Shown one piece after another: positions 33,016 through 34,307 of a DNA stretch of 34,307 nt (its first letter is position 1; every line of letters begins with the position of its first letter). The notes below the pieces were generated by a model. It ran no database searches and was not told where the DNA came from. It saw nothing but the letters and a program-made list of their open reading frames with translations. Location: contig JBBBWG010033196.1 in NCBI GenBank assembly GCA_037176905.1, forward strand, positions 79,317 through 113,623, read 5' to 3'. The DNA comes from Azolla pinnata (lineage: Eukaryota > Streptophyta > Polypodiopsida > Salviniales > Salviniaceae). Position numbers and translations under genes: made by a program.

Positions 33016-33225
33016 GATAAACTAATCGTTTTAAAAGCACAGGTCACAGGGTCGATTCTCATGTTGCATTTTTTTTCTAATTTTTATTTTTATTTTCTAT
33101 GTTTTTTTCTTGCTTTTGTTTTCCTACTATGTTTTTCTTCCTGCATTTCTTATTCCTATATCGACCCACTCCACAACCTATATACAAAGTGGTGGTGTGT
33201 ATAAAAGGGACGAGGAGAAAAGCAT

Positions 33226-33570
33226 ACCCTAAAAAAAAACCCTAATCTCATATATCTAAACCCTAATACTTACTTCCAAACACCTAATACTTTATTTTTA
33301 AACCCTAAAACCTAATTGCAAAACCCTAACGTTTCAACCCTAATTAATCTCTTCTCATCTCTCTACTAAACCTTAATCTCTTCTAATATCTCTTCTACAT
33401 CCTAATCTATATCTTTTCTAATCTATCTTTCACGTGAACGCTAATATGTCTTAGAATCTAATCATAATTCTTCTTATCTCTCAAATATCTCTAATCTAAA
33501 CCTAATCTCAGATATCTGTTATCCAAACCTAATCTTTCTAATCTCTCTTCTTCTAAACCTTGATCTCTCT
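33226..33570. repeat. Degenerate telomere-type (CCCTAAA) and CTAATCT-rich region
   Basis: ACCCTAA or AACCCTAA occurs repeatedly in 33226-33345, then decays into CCTAATCT and CTAATCTCT words to about 33570. A TATAAAAG string at 33200-33207 lies just to its left. Confidence 0.7.
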
Positions 33571-33982
33571 AATATTAGTAATCTTACTCCCTTTTATTTC
33601 CATATATTTTGCTAGTATATTCTCCTAATTTGGAGACACAATTGTAACAATTCCCTTTAATTACAATCATATTTCTCTTAATCTTTGGCAAACATCCATC
33701 TCCCGATTCAATACCCCGATGGTTCCACCTAGACACACATATCTGGAGCTGTACAGCCCGAAGTGCTGCGATATCGGACTCTAAGTATAGTCAAGCAATG
33801 TTTTCTCCGCCATTTGAGTGTTTCTCAGCTGCCCCTTTTCTGTTGTCCACCTTGAAATGTTTCACACTTTTCCAATCCTGATCGATTCCCCAGAGAGATT
33901 CTGTAGGGCTAAAATGTCGAGGGAACAGATTATTGGGTGAAGAGGGGGTGCCCGGTTTAAAGGGCCGAGGGCATTGAGCTGT
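33571..33982. other. 3' flank of the MCTP gene
   Basis: AT-rich until about 33900, then sharply GC-rich. No gene seen besides the likely 3' UTR of the minus-strand MCTP gene. Confidence 0.4.
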
Positions 33983-34307
33983 TCACAGGATCGTATCGGC
34001 CAGGGACGGGAGGCGGCGGAAGAAGTTGAGAACGAGCGGCGGGCGCCTGCTGTGGCGGAAGCGCGGGTGGCGGAGCACATAGAGGCCGGCGAGGAGCACG
34101 AGGGCGCGGAGGGGGAGCGCGTAGAGCGCGGCGGCGGCGGCGAGGCAGAGGGCGGCGAAGAGCGCCGTGGCGCGGGGGTCGCGCCAGCTCAGCAGCGCTT
34201 GCACGCGCTCGCCTAACGACGCCACGTCACCGAGCAGCGCTTGTAGCTTAGCGGCGAGCGCGCGCAGGCGCTAGTAGCGCGAGCGCACCACGCCGTCGCG
34301 CGCCGAG
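33983..34307 (-). CDS. MCTP (multiple C2 domain and transmembrane region protein), C-terminal part only, with an in-frame stop
   Basis: Seen: on the minus strand from the right edge the frame reads SARDGVVRSRY, a TAG at 34273-34271, then RLRALAAKLQALLGDVASLG, ERVQALLSWRDPRATALF, two hydrophobic helices, GLYVLRHPRFRH and LNFFRRLPSLADTIL with TGA at 33985-33983. Known: MCTP/FTIP/QUIRKY proteins end in a PRT_C domain with exactly this pattern (VVR-RYDRLR, GERLQALLSWRDPRAT, LRHPRFR, NFFRRLP); they tether ER to plasma membrane, many at plasmodesmata. Odd: the conserved Asp of RYDRLR is TAG here, and the stretch is much richer in G and C than anything to its left. Either a pseudogene or a read/assembly error. 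The N-terminal C2 domains lie beyond the window. Confidence 0.85.

Larger units (their letters stand above)
30709..33225. other. Intergenic and probable 5'-UTR intron of the small-protein gene, with repeats
   Basis: Contains two duplicated blocks listed separately and a purine-rich AGAGAAA/ACAAGAAG stretch at about 32080-32200. A 133-codon open frame over the latter (32000-32401) is repeat-driven. No other gene is seen. Confidence 0.4.

Noticed and set aside
33226-33570. A true chromosome-end telomere array
   Set aside because: Units are degenerate, irregularly spaced and followed by a gene; this is an interstitial telomere-like stretch.

Overview
This is nuclear DNA from a land plant, most likely a fern (inference). 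Evidence: genes with spliced GT-AG introns; an intronless, very regular PLS-type pentatricopeptide-repeat (PPR) gene whose wording (VSWNALISGY-AEHG, GNTLVDMYAKCG) resembles the expanded fern PPR families; plant-only families (ZFN-type CCCH protein, plant RINGv/MARCH-like protein, MCTP); and TTTAGGG plant telomere-type motifs. I see no bacterial, phage, CRISPR or organelle genes. The assignments come from reading motifs and splice sites, not from database searches.

Layout: (1) 2-1971, +, the 3' end of a plant CCCH zinc-finger gene (last two fingers, two exons); its intron carries about six copies of a ~100-bp repeat. (2) 3331-6903, +, one-exon PLS-class PPR protein, 1190 aa, ten P-L-S triplets ending in a short E motif without DYW. 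(3) 8887-13498, -, a RINGv membrane E3-ligase gene that I could splice from seven exons into a 361-codon frame; the first exon is the least certain. (4) 13.6-18.34 kb, a gene-poor block: microsatellites, an AAAT-rich stretch, 1 kb of T/C-rich minisatellite, a small LTR-like fossil and 0.8 kb of CAT/CAC repeat. (5) 18504-24569, +, a 13-exon plastid-type M16 metallopeptidase, 640 aa, with the catalytic HLLEH restored by splicing. (6) 24.6-27.4 kb, AT-rich intergenic DNA with local duplications. (7) 27412-28773, -, an intronless DUF241/BPS1-like protein full of single-amino-acid runs. (8) 30481-30708, -, a 75-aa conserved-looking small protein. (9) 33983-34307, -, the C-terminal end of an MCTP (C2/PRT_C) gene in very GC-rich DNA, with an in-frame TAG at a normally conserved Asp.

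The genes do not form a pathway; this is an ordinary stretch of a plant chromosome. The recurring oddity is local tandem duplication with periods of about 55-200 bp in or beside most of the genes, including one that copied an exon's splice acceptor and left a decayed decoy upstream. I found no convincing new multi-gene system.
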